Positions 1 through 6,885 of a stretch of 16,639 nt of DNA are shown piece by piece (within the stretch, counting starts at the first letter, position 1; each line of letters starts with the position of its first letter). This DNA is from a bacterium (lineage in GTDB: Bacteria; Babelota; Babeliae; Babelales; RVW-14): the NCBI GenBank assembly GCA_023249935.1, contig JAHFBQ010000023.1, forward strand, positions 1,005 through 17,643, in the 5' to 3' direction. The position numbers and the translations under genes were made by a program. A model generated the notes under the pieces. It was not told where the DNA came from. It worked only from the letters and a program-made list of their open reading frames with translations, and did not search any database.

Positions 1-140
1 TCGGCAAGTATTGCCAGCTGACGAGGGGTTAGCCCTCCTGTAGGTATTAACCCTTCCTTGTTAGCGGCAGAAAGGCTTTGGGTAATACACATTGAAAGAA
101 ATAGACCCAGTATTAATTTGGTTACGACTACCTGTTTCAT
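1..140 (-). CDS. N-terminus of an exported protein, function unknown (partial)
   Basis: The reading frame starts at the ATG complementary to 138-140 and stays open to the window edge (46 codons seen). A GGAG ribosome-binding site lies about 6 bases upstream. The protein begins MKQVVVTKLILGLFLSMC and continues to a likely signal-peptidase site after SLSAA (around residues 22-26), so it is probably secreted or periplasmic. Nothing after residue 46 is visible, so no family can be named. The visible mature part is polar and rich in Gly, Pro and Leu. Confidence 0.6.
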   Translation of the reverse strand, partial: MKQVVVTKLILGLFLSMCITQSLSAANKEGLIPTGGLTPRQLAILA

Positions 141-190
141 AAGGTCTCCATGATAGTGGGCTTCTAATTTAAGTTATGTACAATTGCATG

Positions 191-220
191 AAAAAGGGGG
201 AGCCGGTACCGCCTCCCCCT
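191..220 (-). terminator. Intrinsic terminator reading leftwards
   Basis: Bases 195-202 (AGGGGGAG) pair with 213-220 (CTCCCCCT) in a perfect 8-bp GC-rich stem with a 10-base loop. On the minus strand the stem runs straight into a T tract (complement of the A run 191-195). On the plus strand no T run follows closely. This therefore looks like a terminator for transcription coming from the right, although no ordinary gene lies there. It supports a small minus-strand transcript from the 350-190 region. Confidence 0.65.
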
Positions 221-227
221 CCCTAGA

Positions 228-290
228 TCAGTTTTTCTCTATAGAATTTTTATGCACCAGTACTATCATCGTCGCCAGCTGTAGCGGCAT
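228..290 (-). CDS. Possible 20-residue mini-protein (or sRNA region)
   Basis: An ATG at 290 opens 20 codons beginning MPLQLATMIVLVHKN and ends with TGA at 228-230. A consensus GGAGG lies at 299-303, 8 bases before the ATG. A terminator follows 8 bases after the stop, and a perfect TATAAT lies upstream at 353-358. Start signals are good, but so short an ORF has no independent coding evidence. The +1 frame of the same stretch reads DAATAGDDDSTGA before a stop, which could instead be the tail of a decayed exported protein. The transcript may also be non-coding. Confidence 0.25.
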   Translation of the reverse strand: MPLQLATMIVLVHKNSIEKN

Positions 291-352
291 CTTAAGACCT
301 CCATTGATGTAAACATGTTCTTTGAGACTGCTCAATCAAACTTGTTAGCCGT

Positions 353-358
353 ATTATA
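353..358 (-). promoter_or_regulatory. TATAAT -10 box for a small leftward transcript
   Basis: The complement of 353-358 is a perfect TATAAT. No good -35 hexamer is seen 16-18 bases upstream. If used, transcription would start near 346 and end at the terminator at 191-220, giving an RNA of about 155 nt. Confidence 0.3.
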
Positions 359-542
359 TTCATTGAGCGCACCATAGTACTAGAGAAATGATTTACTTTC
401 AACCTGCAATAGGTGTTGTGATTGTTGCGTAGAATGGGCTGTTTCTGTCTGTTGTGATACTTGTTTTTTGGGGGGGCGAGTTCGGGTCTGATATATCGAG
501 TTAAAGGAGCAATCTCAAGTTAGAAGTCTTTGTGCTTGTATC

Positions 543-570
543 TGTCATCCCGGACTTGATCCGGGATCCA
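543..570 (+). repeat. Palindromic repeat element, copy 1 (intergenic)
   Basis: The copy starts TGTCATCCCGG and ends CCGGGATCCA. The core CCCGGACTTGATCCGGG is an imperfect inverted repeat. It is the same family as the copies at 681-708, 10936-10964, 14234-14262, 14311-14339, 16238-16266 and 16519-16547. It resembles the small palindromic elements known from Rickettsia (RPE) and other bacteria that tend to be intracellular. Confidence 0.85.
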
Positions 571-574
571 TGTT

Positions 575-640
575 AATAACTGACTCTAAGCTTGTTTTAG
601 ATCTACAAATTTTGAATAACTAATTCTGAAGCTTTTCTAT
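575..640 (+). repeat. Imperfect direct repeat between the two palindromic elements
   Basis: AATAACTGACTCTAAGCTTG at 575-594 is repeated as AATAACTAATTCTGAAGCTT at 615-634, with only a few substitutions and a one-base offset. The units are 40 bases apart and lie between the inverted palindromic copies, so the whole 543-708 block may be one composite element. Confidence 0.6.
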
Positions 641-680
641 TGGTGCATAGGTGCATAAATGTTTAGATTTATTTCCAGTA

Positions 681-708
681 TGGATCCAGAATCAAGTCCG
701 GGATGACA
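681..708 (-). repeat. Palindromic repeat element, copy 2 (intergenic, inverted relative to copy 1)
   Basis: The minus strand reads TGTCATCCCGGACTTGAT, identical to copy 1 for 18 bases, then diverges by one or two bases before GGATCCA. Copies 1 and 2 together form a large inverted repeat spanning 543-708. Confidence 0.85.
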
Positions 709-790
709 GGGTAAAAAGCAAATTGTTATTTAAAAATAGATATCGTTATCGAAAATTTAATCAATTTTACAAAAGTTCTATAAAACCAAA

Positions 791-827
791 GAGGGCATCA
801 TTGCAGGCTAGCCGCAACAATGCCCTC
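791..827. terminator. Long hairpin, possible terminator of either direction
   Basis: GAGGGCA (791-797) pairs with TGCCCTC (821-827). An inner stem is formed by TTGC (801-804) with GCAA (814-817) and GGC with GCC around a TA tip. Downstream on the minus strand is a T-rich stretch (complement of 778-790). On the plus strand TTGTGTGTGTGG follows. No gene on either side obviously needs it, so it may serve a lost gene or be part of a structured RNA. Confidence 0.4.
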
Positions 828-966
828 TTGTGTGTGTGGTTGTCCTTATAACCCTAATCCCGTTCCAACCCTCGGTAGCTTTTTCATGTTGTATGACAAT
901 ACTAGTGGCTTTGTTTAAGAGTGCAAAAGCCAAAAAAACGTAAAAACAGCGCTATTTTGACTGTGT

Positions 967-995
967 TTTACAAAAAAACTTTATATTTGTATTAT
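967..995 (+). promoter_or_regulatory. Sigma-70-type promoter for the exported protein at 1051
   Basis: TTTACA at 967-972 and TATTAT at 990-995 are separated by 17 bases, placing the start near 1002 and giving a leader of about 50 nt. An overlapping alternative uses TTGACT at 957-962 with TTATAT near 981-986. The region is very AT-rich. Confidence 0.55.
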
Positions 996-1050
996 ATTGA
1001 TATAGAGAATTGGTGGATTTATTTCTACTTTGTACAATTGTGGAGGTTTT

Positions 1051-1698
1051 ATGAAAAAGTTTATGAGTGTTATTGCGTTGATGTTGTTTGGTAGTACTTA
1101 TGAAGTAAGTGCTATGGGGCTGGACCCGGGTTTGAATCGTCGGTATGAAATGGATCGGAATCAACGAAATCGGGAAGCTTTAGGCTTAACCGAAGAAGCA
1201 AGAGATGTGCTGAATCACTATCGCAATGAATCAGATAAGGTAAAAAAACTTCTTGTGCGTCAGGCTGAAGCCTGCGATATTGCTGGATTGATAAGCTCTA
1301 TTCAGAATGATGTGTTTGCCCCATTCATTATTAAAGAAGAAATGCTTAAGGACGTGATATGTGCTCTTGCAGATCTGGACTTTTATTTCAACTATGTGAA
1401 ATTTATTGCGGATTTAGTCAAGAATCAATGTATTAACCGTGATATTCTTAACCGTGGTATAGTAGAATATGCTATAGCAATAAGTCTTTCTCGTAAAGAT
1501 TATTATACCCTAAACATGTTTGATGATGAGGTATTGTTAGAATTTATTACCAAAGAGCGTGTTCGTGATATTTGTCTACAACTTCGTCGCGATTATTGTA
1601 AATTTGTTGATCCGAAAGCTACTTGGTATCGATCTTTAGGCGCAAGAGTGGCAAACGGGGTTGCTTCAGTGTACACATTGGTTACAAGCCGTTCTTAG
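1051..1698 (+). CDS. Exported protein of unknown function (215 aa)
   Basis: I chose the ATG at 1051 rather than an in-frame TTG at 1030, because a consensus GGAGG (1042-1046) lies just before it and a classic signal peptide follows. The N-terminus is MKKFMSVIALMLFGSTYEVS, with probable cleavage after SAMG or VSA near residues 20-23. The mature part is charged and looks mostly helical: a region rich in Arg and Asn, then Leu/Ile/Asp-rich helices, with Cys residues spread through the middle and C-terminal parts. No family or catalytic motif is recognisable. The gene has its own promoter and a strong terminator, so it is probably monocistronic. Exported helical proteins of unknown function are common in intracellular bacteria, but nothing here shows a role. 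Confidence 0.75.
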   Translation: MKKFMSVIALMLFGSTYEVSAMGLDPGLNRRYEMDRNQRNREALGLTEEARDVLNHYRNESDKVKKLLVRQAEACDIAGLISSIQNDVFAPFIIKEEMLKDVICALADLDFYFNYVKFIADLVKNQCINRDILNRGIVEYAIAISLSRKDYYTLNMFDDEVLLEFITKERVRDICLQLRRDYCKFVDPKATWYRSLGARVANGVASVYTLVTSRS

Positions 1699-1727
1699 GT
1701 CCTAACCTTTGAAAATAAAACGTTATT

Positions 1728-1758
1728 GAGCCGCAGCATAAAAGCTGCGGCTCTTTTT
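1728..1758 (+). terminator. Intrinsic terminator
   Basis: GAGCCGCAGC (1728-1737) pairs perfectly with GCTGCGGCTC (1744-1753) around a six-base ATAAAA loop, followed by TTTTT (1754-1758). It closes the transcription unit of the exported protein ending at 1698. Confidence 0.92.
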
Positions 1759-1763
1759 CTTTG

Positions 1764-1791
1764 TTGGCACAAACGCGGGGTATGTTACACT
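1764..1791 (+). promoter_or_regulatory. Promoter of the six-gene operon
   Basis: TTGGCA at 1764-1769 is followed after 16 bases by TACACT at 1786-1791, preceded by TG at 1783-1784 (extended -10). Transcription would start near 1798, about 50 bases before the mntA-like start. It sits directly behind the upstream terminator, which supports it as the start of a new unit. Confidence 0.55.
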
Positions 1792-1848
1792 ACACCTTTC
1801 CCCTTCATTCCATGGAACATGTTTTATTCAGTTAGGTGGTAGATAGCA

Positions 1849-2139
1849 ATGTTGGCAGATAAATATAAATTTATGCTTATCGAGATTATCAATCGATATA
1901 TTCCTAATGCCAAAATCTACCTCTTTGGTTCTCGGGCGAAAAGCTCTTGCGATAGCGGTTCCGATATTGACTTGGCACTTGATGCAGGGGCGAAAATAGA
2001 CATAAAATTGCTGTTAGATATAGCAGATGCCATCTCTAATTCAACGATGCCTTATTTTGTAGATCTTGTCGATGTACATGCGATTGATGAAACGTTTTAT
2101 ACTTCCATTAAGAAAGATTTGATACCTTGGAAATTGTAA
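1849..2139 (+). CDS. mntA: MntA-like nucleotidyltransferase antitoxin (MNT domain)
   Basis: This 96-residue protein is a minimal nucleotidyltransferase. The motif GSX10DXD is exact: Gly27-Ser28, then Asp39 and Asp41. A third metal-binding Asp is likely in YFVDLVD (Asp72). In characterised MntA/HepT pairs the MNT protein transfers AMP to a Tyr of the HEPN toxin and silences it. The gene overlaps the downstream HEPN gene by 13 bases, an order also seen in the Haemophilus HI0073/HI0074 pair. An AGGTGG ribosome-binding site lies at 1834-1839. Length and motifs are normal for the family, so it looks intact. Alternative reading: a housekeeping-like minimal NTase of unknown substrate. Confidence 0.9.
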   Translation: MLADKYKFMLIEIINRYIPNAKIYLFGSRAKSSCDSGSDIDLALDAGAKIDIKLLLDIADAISNSTMPYFVDLVDVHAIDETFYTSIKKDLIPWKL

Positions 2140-2564
2140 AAGAGAAATATGCCAGAATGGTGCAGATGCTTGAGACTTTTGGTCGAGCACTTGCTGCATA
2201 TGATAAACGAGCAGTTCTTACATTACCTCAAGGATACGAGGATGATGTAATTATTGGTTTAAGAAGTGCTGTTATTCAAAGTTTTGAATATAGTTCCGAC
2301 CATCTTTGGAAGTATATGAAGCTGTACCTAGAACAGATAAAAAACGTTTCTATGGAAGTAATATCTCCCAGTGATACCATAAGGCATGCTGTTCAGGCAA
2401 AATTATTAACAGCTGCAGAGGGTGAGTCTATCATCGAAATGATTAAAGTTCGCAATAAGACCACGCATATTTATAAAGAAGAAGTTGCCGACTTCACAGC
2501 GAAAAAGGCTGGAGAATACTATCAGCTGATGCAGCATGTTTTAGCAAAAATGAAGCCTAGCTAA
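2127..2564 (+). CDS. hepT: HepT-like toxin (HEPN, HI0074-type NTase-associated protein)
   Basis: The 145-residue helical protein belongs to the nucleotidyltransferase substrate-binding/HEPN group (HI0074 type). It carries an exact RX4HXY motif: Arg109, His114, Tyr116. In studied HepT toxins the Arg and His form the RNase site, and the Tyr is the residue AMPylated by MntA. The start is a TTG at 2127 inside the end of the mntA-like gene, implying translational coupling. An in-frame ATG at 2157 would remove ten residues and is the main alternative start. The stop lies 12 bases before the PBP gene. Toxin activity is inferred from the family, not shown here. Confidence 0.85.
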   Translation: MEIVKEKYARMVQMLETFGRALAAYDKRAVLTLPQGYEDDVIIGLRSAVIQSFEYSSDHLWKYMKLYLEQIKNVSMEVISPSDTIRHAVQAKLLTAAEGESIIEMIKVRNKTTHIYKEEVADFTAKKAGEYYQLMQHVLAKMKPS

Positions 2565-2576
2565 GATGGTGACCGC

Positions 2577-4496
2577 GTGCGGTTTTTAGGCTGGATTTCT
2601 CTTCTCTTTGGACTTTGTGTAGCGGCTGCGGCCGGTGCATTTGTTTTTATGCTCAATCAAGAGCAGGTACCAGTTGATCTCTACCATCGTTTTGATAACG
2701 TAAAACCCGGCATCGTGTTGGATGATGAAGACCAGGTGCTCTTTCGCTTCGAGCTTGATCGGCGGTCTTATACCACTATAAATGATATCCCAGAAGTGTT
2801 GATCAATGCGTTTGTAGCAGCGGAAGACCATGATTTTTTTGCTCATCAAGGCTTGTCATTGCGCGGCATTATTCGTTCATTTTTGGTCAATCTCTATCAT
2901 CGGCGCGTGGTGCAAGGAGCTAGTACCATCACGCAGCAAATTGCACGTCTTCTATTTCTAACGCATGACCGTACCTGGTGGCGCAAAACCCAAGAAGTGC
3001 TGTTGGCTCTGCAACTCGAGCGTCTTTACACCAAGCAACAAATTCTTGAACTGTATCTCAATAACATGTATTTCGGTCGCGGTATCTACGGCGTCGAGGC
3101 TGCGTGTCAGCGTTTCTGGGCAAAGTCGGTTACACAGATCACGCTTGATGAGGCCGCTACGCTGGCCGCTGTAGCCAAATCTGCAAAGTTTTATTCCCCA
3201 ATCAACGCGCCGCATAGTTCAAAAAAGCGTCGTAACGTGGTGCTGGCAAGCATGCATAAGCTTGGTTTTATTACTGCTCAGCAGCATCAAGCCGCCAAGA
3301 CAAAATCGCTGCACATCGTTGAAGCACGTCAGGAAAATGTGGTTCGTCTGTACATCCAAGAGTGGGTGCGCATGTGGGCAGAGCAGCGGTGGGGCAAAGA
3401 TGCGGTTTATACTCAAGGGCTTGTGATCAAAACCACCATCAACCAACAAGCGCAGCGAGCGGCTGAAGAGGCGTTCATCAGCGTTATCAGTCCGTTGCAA
3501 CGCAAAATGGGATCGTCGCTTAATGGTGGGCTGATAACGCTTGATACGGTAAGTGGTGCTGTTAAAGCATCAATCGGCGGCAGCAATTTTTATCAATCAC
3601 AATTTAATCGTGCATTTCAGGCGTATCGCCAAATTGGATCTTCATTCAAACCGATGTTGTATTCACTAGCACTGATTTCTGGTCATGATCTTGACGAGGT
3701 TTTTTATGATGAGCCGATTTCATTTGTTATGCCGAATGGTAGTACCTGGACTCCAAAAAATTGGAACAATGCTTTTGAAGGGCCAATGACTCTGGTGCGA
3801 GCGTTGACCTTCTCAAATAATATGATTGCCATCAAGCTACTGGTTAAGCTTGGTGCCGACAGAGTTGCGGCTATGGCAAGAGCATTTGGATTTTCGCGTA
3901 GCATTGTGAGTTATCCATCGCTTGCGCTTGGTACGCCAGAAGCGACCGTGCTAGAAAATGCCGCGGCGTTTAACGTGTTTGCAAACCATGGAGTACAGGT
4001 GCAGCCGTTTTTGATCGATTGGGTAAAAGATGCGAGCGGTAAGCGGCTCTGGCAACATGAAGCAAAACAACAACAGTTGTTGGATTCAGCGGTCTGCAGC
4101 AAAATGGTAAGAGCATTGCAAGTACGTATGGAACTTGCGCAACATCAAGCTCGCGATGGTTGGTTTGATGCTGAATCGATTGGTAAGACCGGTTCTACAA
4201 ACGGCGCAATGACTACATGGTTTGTCGGTTCTACACCAGATTTTACAACAGCGGTCTATGTTGGACGTGATGATGGCAAGCCGATGGGTACGCATGTTTT
4301 TGCAAGCAAGACGGCATATCCGATTTGGCTTGCGCTGCATCGCGAATTGCCGTGTCGTCAGCAGCGGTTTTATCTTGATCAGCGCTTGGTCAATGTGCCG
4401 ATTGACTGGCTCACTGGTGAGTTGGCGCAGCCTGATGAGCAAGGAATGTACTCTCGTGATGTTGTTGCGATTTTGAAAGAGCCAGAAGATGTGTAG
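2577..4496 (+). CDS. Class A penicillin-binding protein (PBP1A family)
   Basis: This is a bifunctional peptidoglycan synthase acting at the outer face of the inner membrane. A single membrane anchor spans residues 5-26. The GT51 glycosyltransferase domain covers roughly 45-215, with catalytic Glu83 in EDHDFF, the GASTITQQ motif at 114-121, and Glu174 in the YFGRGIYGVEAA block. The transpeptidase domain covers roughly 310-590, with Ser355-x-x-Lys358 in GSSFKP, SNN at 413-415 and KTG at 537-539. All key residues are present, so both activities should work. At 639 residues it is shorter than E. coli PBP1A (about 850). The start is GTG with only a weak ribosome-binding site, 12 bases after the HepT-like stop, which suggests coupling. 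Its presence implies the organism makes peptidoglycan. Confidence 0.95.
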   Translation: MRFLGWISLLFGLCVAAAAGAFVFMLNQEQVPVDLYHRFDNVKPGIVLDDEDQVLFRFELDRRSYTTINDIPEVLINAFVAAEDHDFFAHQGLSLRGIIRSFLVNLYHRRVVQGASTITQQIARLLFLTHDRTWWRKTQEVLLALQLERLYTKQQILELYLNNMYFGRGIYGVEAACQRFWAKSVTQITLDEAATLAAVAKSAKFYSPINAPHSSKKRRNVVLASMHKLGFITAQQHQAAKTKSLHIVEARQENVVRLYIQEWVRMWAEQRWGKDAVYTQGLVIKTTINQQAQRAAEEAFISVISPLQRKMGSSLNGGLITLDTVSGAVKASIGGSNFYQSQFNRAFQAYRQIGSSFKPMLYSLALISGHDLDEVFYDEPISFVMPNGSTWTPKNWNNAFEGPMTLVRALTFSNNMIAIKLLVKLGADRVAAMARAFGFSRSIVSYPSLALGTPEATVLENAAAFNVFANHGVQVQPFLIDWVKDASGKRLWQHEAKQQQLLDSAVCSKMVRALQVRMELAQHQARDGWFDAESIGKTGSTNGAMTTWFVGSTPDFTTAVYVGRDDGKPMGTHVFASKTAYPIWLALHRELPCRQQRFYLDQRLVNVPIDWLTGELAQPDEQGMYSRDVVAILKEPEDV

Positions 4497-4896
4497 GTTG
4501 TTTTTCCTCCTTGTTCTTGTCACCCCTGTCTTTGAGTTGGGATCTGTGCTCTCCGCAGGGACTCCACGTACCGCACTCGAGCATTTCGAAAAAGATTTAC
4601 AGGTCATGGCAAAATCACCGACCGTCTCAGTCAAGGCGGGCAGTTTCGTGGATCGACTTGCATCAAAGCGGCGGCTCAAAGAAGCAATGGAGCAAGATCT
4701 TGCAACGGTGCAACAAGAGGTTGATCAGCTCAAGCAGGAGATTGCTCAATGCGAAACGGTGGACCATGAGCTTGACCTACTTTTGATAGAGCGATCCAAT
4801 CGTGTGCAACAGCAGACTCAAGATTTTGAAGCACTTTCGGCGCAACTGGTTACAATGCGAGAATCATTTCAATCTGTAACACCGCAGGATACATGA
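4489..4896 (+). CDS. Exported coiled-coil protein (135 aa)
   Basis: The start ATG at 4489 overlaps the end of the PBP gene by 8 bases, and a GAAAGAG-like site precedes it. Residues 1-23 form a signal peptide (CRLFFLLVLVTPVF, cleavage near LSAG). Residues from about 55 to 130 form a continuous charged heptad-rich coiled coil (for example AMEQDLATVQQEVDQLKQEI). No enzymatic motif is seen. It is followed, with a 4-base ATGA overlap, by a second exported coiled-coil protein of the same design, so the two may work together in the periplasm near the PBP. The function is unknown, and the link to cell-wall work rests only on operon position. Confidence 0.8.
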   Translation: MCRLFFLLVLVTPVFELGSVLSAGTPRTALEHFEKDLQVMAKSPTVSVKAGSFVDRLASKRRLKEAMEQDLATVQQEVDQLKQEIAQCETVDHELDLLLIERSNRVQQQTQDFEALSAQLVTMRESFQSVTPQDT

Positions 4897-5501
4897 TGAG
4901 GTTTAATAGAAGAGGTTGGGGTAAGTGTGCCTATGTTGAGAAAATAAGTATTTATGCCTTCCTCCTCGTCTCTTCCATCTCTGCCATGAGCGATGAGGCC
5001 GCGCACATCGCCGCACGGCTCGAGGCAAGTAAAGCAAAATCGCATCGCACGCTCACTAGAGAAAAAGACGTGGCCCCGCTCATTGCCCGTGTGGATAAAG
5101 ACCTGGTTGTACTTAATAAACAGAAACGGGAGTTGATAGACCAAAAAAGCATTTTATTGCAGCGCAAAGAAGCGCTTGAAGCTGCAGTTGCTGAAAAACG
5201 TTCAATGTTGGCTTCACTCGAAGAGCGGCAATCGTTATTGAATTATGCATGGTATTGTCAGTTAGGCGAACTTCAATCATTGGTTGCACAAAAAAGCATT
5301 CAGATAGAAACGGAGCAGGTCGTTGCACAAACACAGCCGCGTGATACACTGCTTTCTCATATTTTTGAGACAATGAGTACTACAAGTACTATGAGTACTA
5401 CAAGTACGGTGAGTACTGCAACGGCGGTGCCATTGTTTTTAGCGATGCGTGTACATCAACAAGGCGGGTCTTATGGCATAGCAGAAGATGTTCGCGGTTA
5501 A
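4893..5501 (+). CDS. Exported coiled-coil protein with a Ser/Thr repeat tail (202 aa)
   Basis: Start and upstream stop overlap as ATGA (4893-4896). The signal peptide is long: a basic n-region (FNRRGWGK) and a hydrophobic core ISIYAFLLVSSISA ending near residue 31. The two Arg do not fit a Tat signal. Residues about 55-125 are a coiled coil rich in Lys, Glu, Leu and Gln. Residues 161-176 are a low-complexity STTSTM repeat encoded by an 18-base tandem repeat, followed by a short hydrophobic tail. The architecture resembles that of the preceding gene, but I cannot align them convincingly. No family is recognised. Confidence 0.8.
   Translation: MMRFNRRGWGKCAYVEKISIYAFLLVSSISAMSDEAAHIAARLEASKAKSHRTLTREKDVAPLIARVDKDLVVLNKQKRELIDQKSILLQRKEALEAAVAEKRSMLASLEERQSLLNYAWYCQLGELQSLVAQKSIQIETEQVVAQTQPRDTLLSHIFETMSTTSTMSTTSTVSTATAVPLFLAMRVHQQGGSYGIAEDVRG
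5373..5423 (+). repeat. 18-base tandem repeat, about 2.8 units, in frame
   Basis: ATGAGTACTACAAGTACT at 5373-5390 is repeated at 5391-5408 with one change, then partially at 5409-5423. Because the unit is a multiple of three, copy-number change would lengthen or shorten the MSTTST tract without shifting the frame. Confidence 0.85.
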
Positions 5502-5519
5502 CATGTTCAAGGGTGGGCG

Positions 5520-6869
5520 ATGTTTGTTCGGCGGATTTGCATCATTTTTATTTTTTGTGTGGCTGCTCAGCTGTATGCTCAAGATTCGGTAGATAAAAAA
5601 ACTTGCCAGATCCATGTGTATGTTCACGGAACCTATGGATCAGCGTTCTCGTTCATTAGTTTGCCATGGGTGAAAAAAGATGCTCTCAAGGGTACCACCT
5701 ACGTATCATTACAACGTAAAATGCGTTCGTCACAGCTGGCGCAGTATCGGCGGTTGATGGGAGATCATGGTCTGACTGAAGTTACGCCGGGGATTTGTTT
5801 GCCTGAAACGCATCCTATTCATTATGTTGCAGACGCTCTGAGATTAATACATCGTGAAGTGAATGTTCATGATACAAGCGAGCAGCGACATTTTTTATTT
5901 GGTTGGAGCGGTCTGTTGAGTCAACATGAACGCCGTTATGCATCGATCAGACTTTATAATGAACTTGTAGCGCTTGTGGAACGTGTTAAGGCCGAAGGTA
6001 AAATCCCTGTATTGAAACTGTATGCGCATAGTCACGGAGGCAATGTGTTATTGAATTTGGCTCTTGTTGATGCCTGCGCATTTGATTTGGCCTCATTGCC
6101 GCCGCTTACACAGCCGGACGTTGTTAGCAGCATGCAGAAATTATTTATTGATGGTGCTGAATGGTACAAAAAACCAACTCAGCGTTTGCAGGCGTCGATC
6201 TTTGCAACGTTTTTGGCAACACCAGTACAGCAAGAAACGGCACCACTTGTGGTCAGCCCGTTTTTCACCAGGGTATTGCATATTTACTCTGAGAATGATG
6301 GTATCATGGCTTCGGATTTCATTTCCTCGAGTAGGCAGTCAGTCATGTTGTTTGATGATGTTCTCGTGCAGGGACATGCTTCTATCAAAACAATTCGCTG
6401 GATGAATGGCCGTACGCCGTTGGACGACAGTTTACTTGAGCCACTGAAAAAATCACGTTTAGGACCACTGAAAAATTTGTCCAGAAAGCGTATCAATCGA
6501 ATAAAAAATGGTGGGGGAAATCCCGATTGCCCTTATCCAAATGATCCAACGCATGCAGACTTTTGGAGTGTTGGAAACAAGCGAGATGGTGCTTTCTTTG
6601 AAGAGGTACCATTGCTCATCTACATGCCGCTTGTGGAGCATTTATTGCCAATGGTAGGCGATGCACAACGTCTTGATTTCTGCTTGACGGATGAAGATGA
6701 TTCGATTGGTGGTGCATTGTTTGCTTACAATGACCAGCAAAAACCTGAGCTTAAAGCGATGAAGCTTATTTCAAATGAGCCGTTGCTTGAAGCACGCCAA
6801 GGCATTCAGGAAGTGCTTAATGTTTCTAAAAAACTTACAATCAATGTAAAGTTGACGTTGCCATTTTGA
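5520..6869 (+). CDS. Exported alpha/beta-hydrolase (lipase/esterase-like, 449 aa)
   Basis: The signal peptide is residues 1-20 (RRICIIFIFCVAAQLYA). The mature protein has alpha/beta-hydrolase hallmarks: VYVHGT (34-39) as the oxyanion-hole strand and loop, the nucleophile elbow AHSHGG with Ser171, a probable acid Asp260 in YSENDG, and a probable His286 in QGHAS. The order Ser-Asp-His is right for the fold. The first position of the elbow is Ala instead of the usual Gly (GXSXG), as in some lipases. After about residue 330 comes an extra C-terminal part with no recognised domain. The gene starts 18 bases after the coiled-coil gene and is the last of the operon. The substrate is unknown: lipid, ester or a host molecule are all possible. 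Confidence 0.8.
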   Translation: MFVRRICIIFIFCVAAQLYAQDSVDKKTCQIHVYVHGTYGSAFSFISLPWVKKDALKGTTYVSLQRKMRSSQLAQYRRLMGDHGLTEVTPGICLPETHPIHYVADALRLIHREVNVHDTSEQRHFLFGWSGLLSQHERRYASIRLYNELVALVERVKAEGKIPVLKLYAHSHGGNVLLNLALVDACAFDLASLPPLTQPDVVSSMQKLFIDGAEWYKKPTQRLQASIFATFLATPVQQETAPLVVSPFFTRVLHIYSENDGIMASDFISSSRQSVMLFDDVLVQGHASIKTIRWMNGRTPLDDSLLEPLKKSRLGPLKNLSRKRINRIKNGGGNPDCPYPNDPTHADFWSVGNKRDGAFFEEVPLLIYMPLVEHLLPMVGDAQRLDFCLTDEDDSIGGALFAYNDQQKPELKAMKLISNEPLLEARQGIQEVLNVSKKLTINVKLTLPF

Positions 6870-6885
6870 TAGCATAGAGCTTTTG

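Larger units (their letters stand above)
141..1050. other. Gene-poor 0.9-kb interval with repeats and hairpins
   Basis: No convincing gene of normal length is present. The stretch holds a minus-strand terminator (191-220), a possible 20-codon ORF with a good ribosome-binding site (228-290), two inverted copies of a palindromic element (543-570 and 681-708), an imperfect 26-base direct repeat (575-600 and 615-640), a strong hairpin (791-827), and the promoter of the next gene (about 957-995). Between 381 and 540 I see only AT-rich sequence and a run of seven G near 470, with nothing assignable. A decayed gene is possible but no recognisable protein remnant was found. Confidence 0.5.

Noticed and set aside
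543..708. CRISPR-like repeats
   Set aside because: Only two copies, in opposite orientation, without regular spacers or cas genes.
651..851. 66-codon plus-strand ORF
   Set aside because: It runs through the palindromic element and the hairpin at 791-827, has no ribosome-binding site and encodes a basic, low-information peptide.
907..931. GGCTTT...AAAGCC hairpin
   Set aside because: Six weak pairs with a long loop and no T tract after it on either strand; not a convincing terminator.
1030..1050. TTG start adding MYNCGGF to the exported protein
   Set aside because: It would place the GGAGG site inside the coding region and spoil the signal peptide; ATG 1051 is better.
4086..4679. 197-codon minus-strand ORF
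   Set aside because: It lies antisense to the conserved transpeptidase end of the PBP and the next gene, has no plausible ribosome-binding site, and its peptide shows no domain.
4893..4990. Twin-arginine signal in the second coiled-coil protein
   Set aside because: NRRGWGK lacks the conserved hydrophobic residues after the Arg pair, and the distance to the hydrophobic core is unsuitable; treated as a Sec signal.
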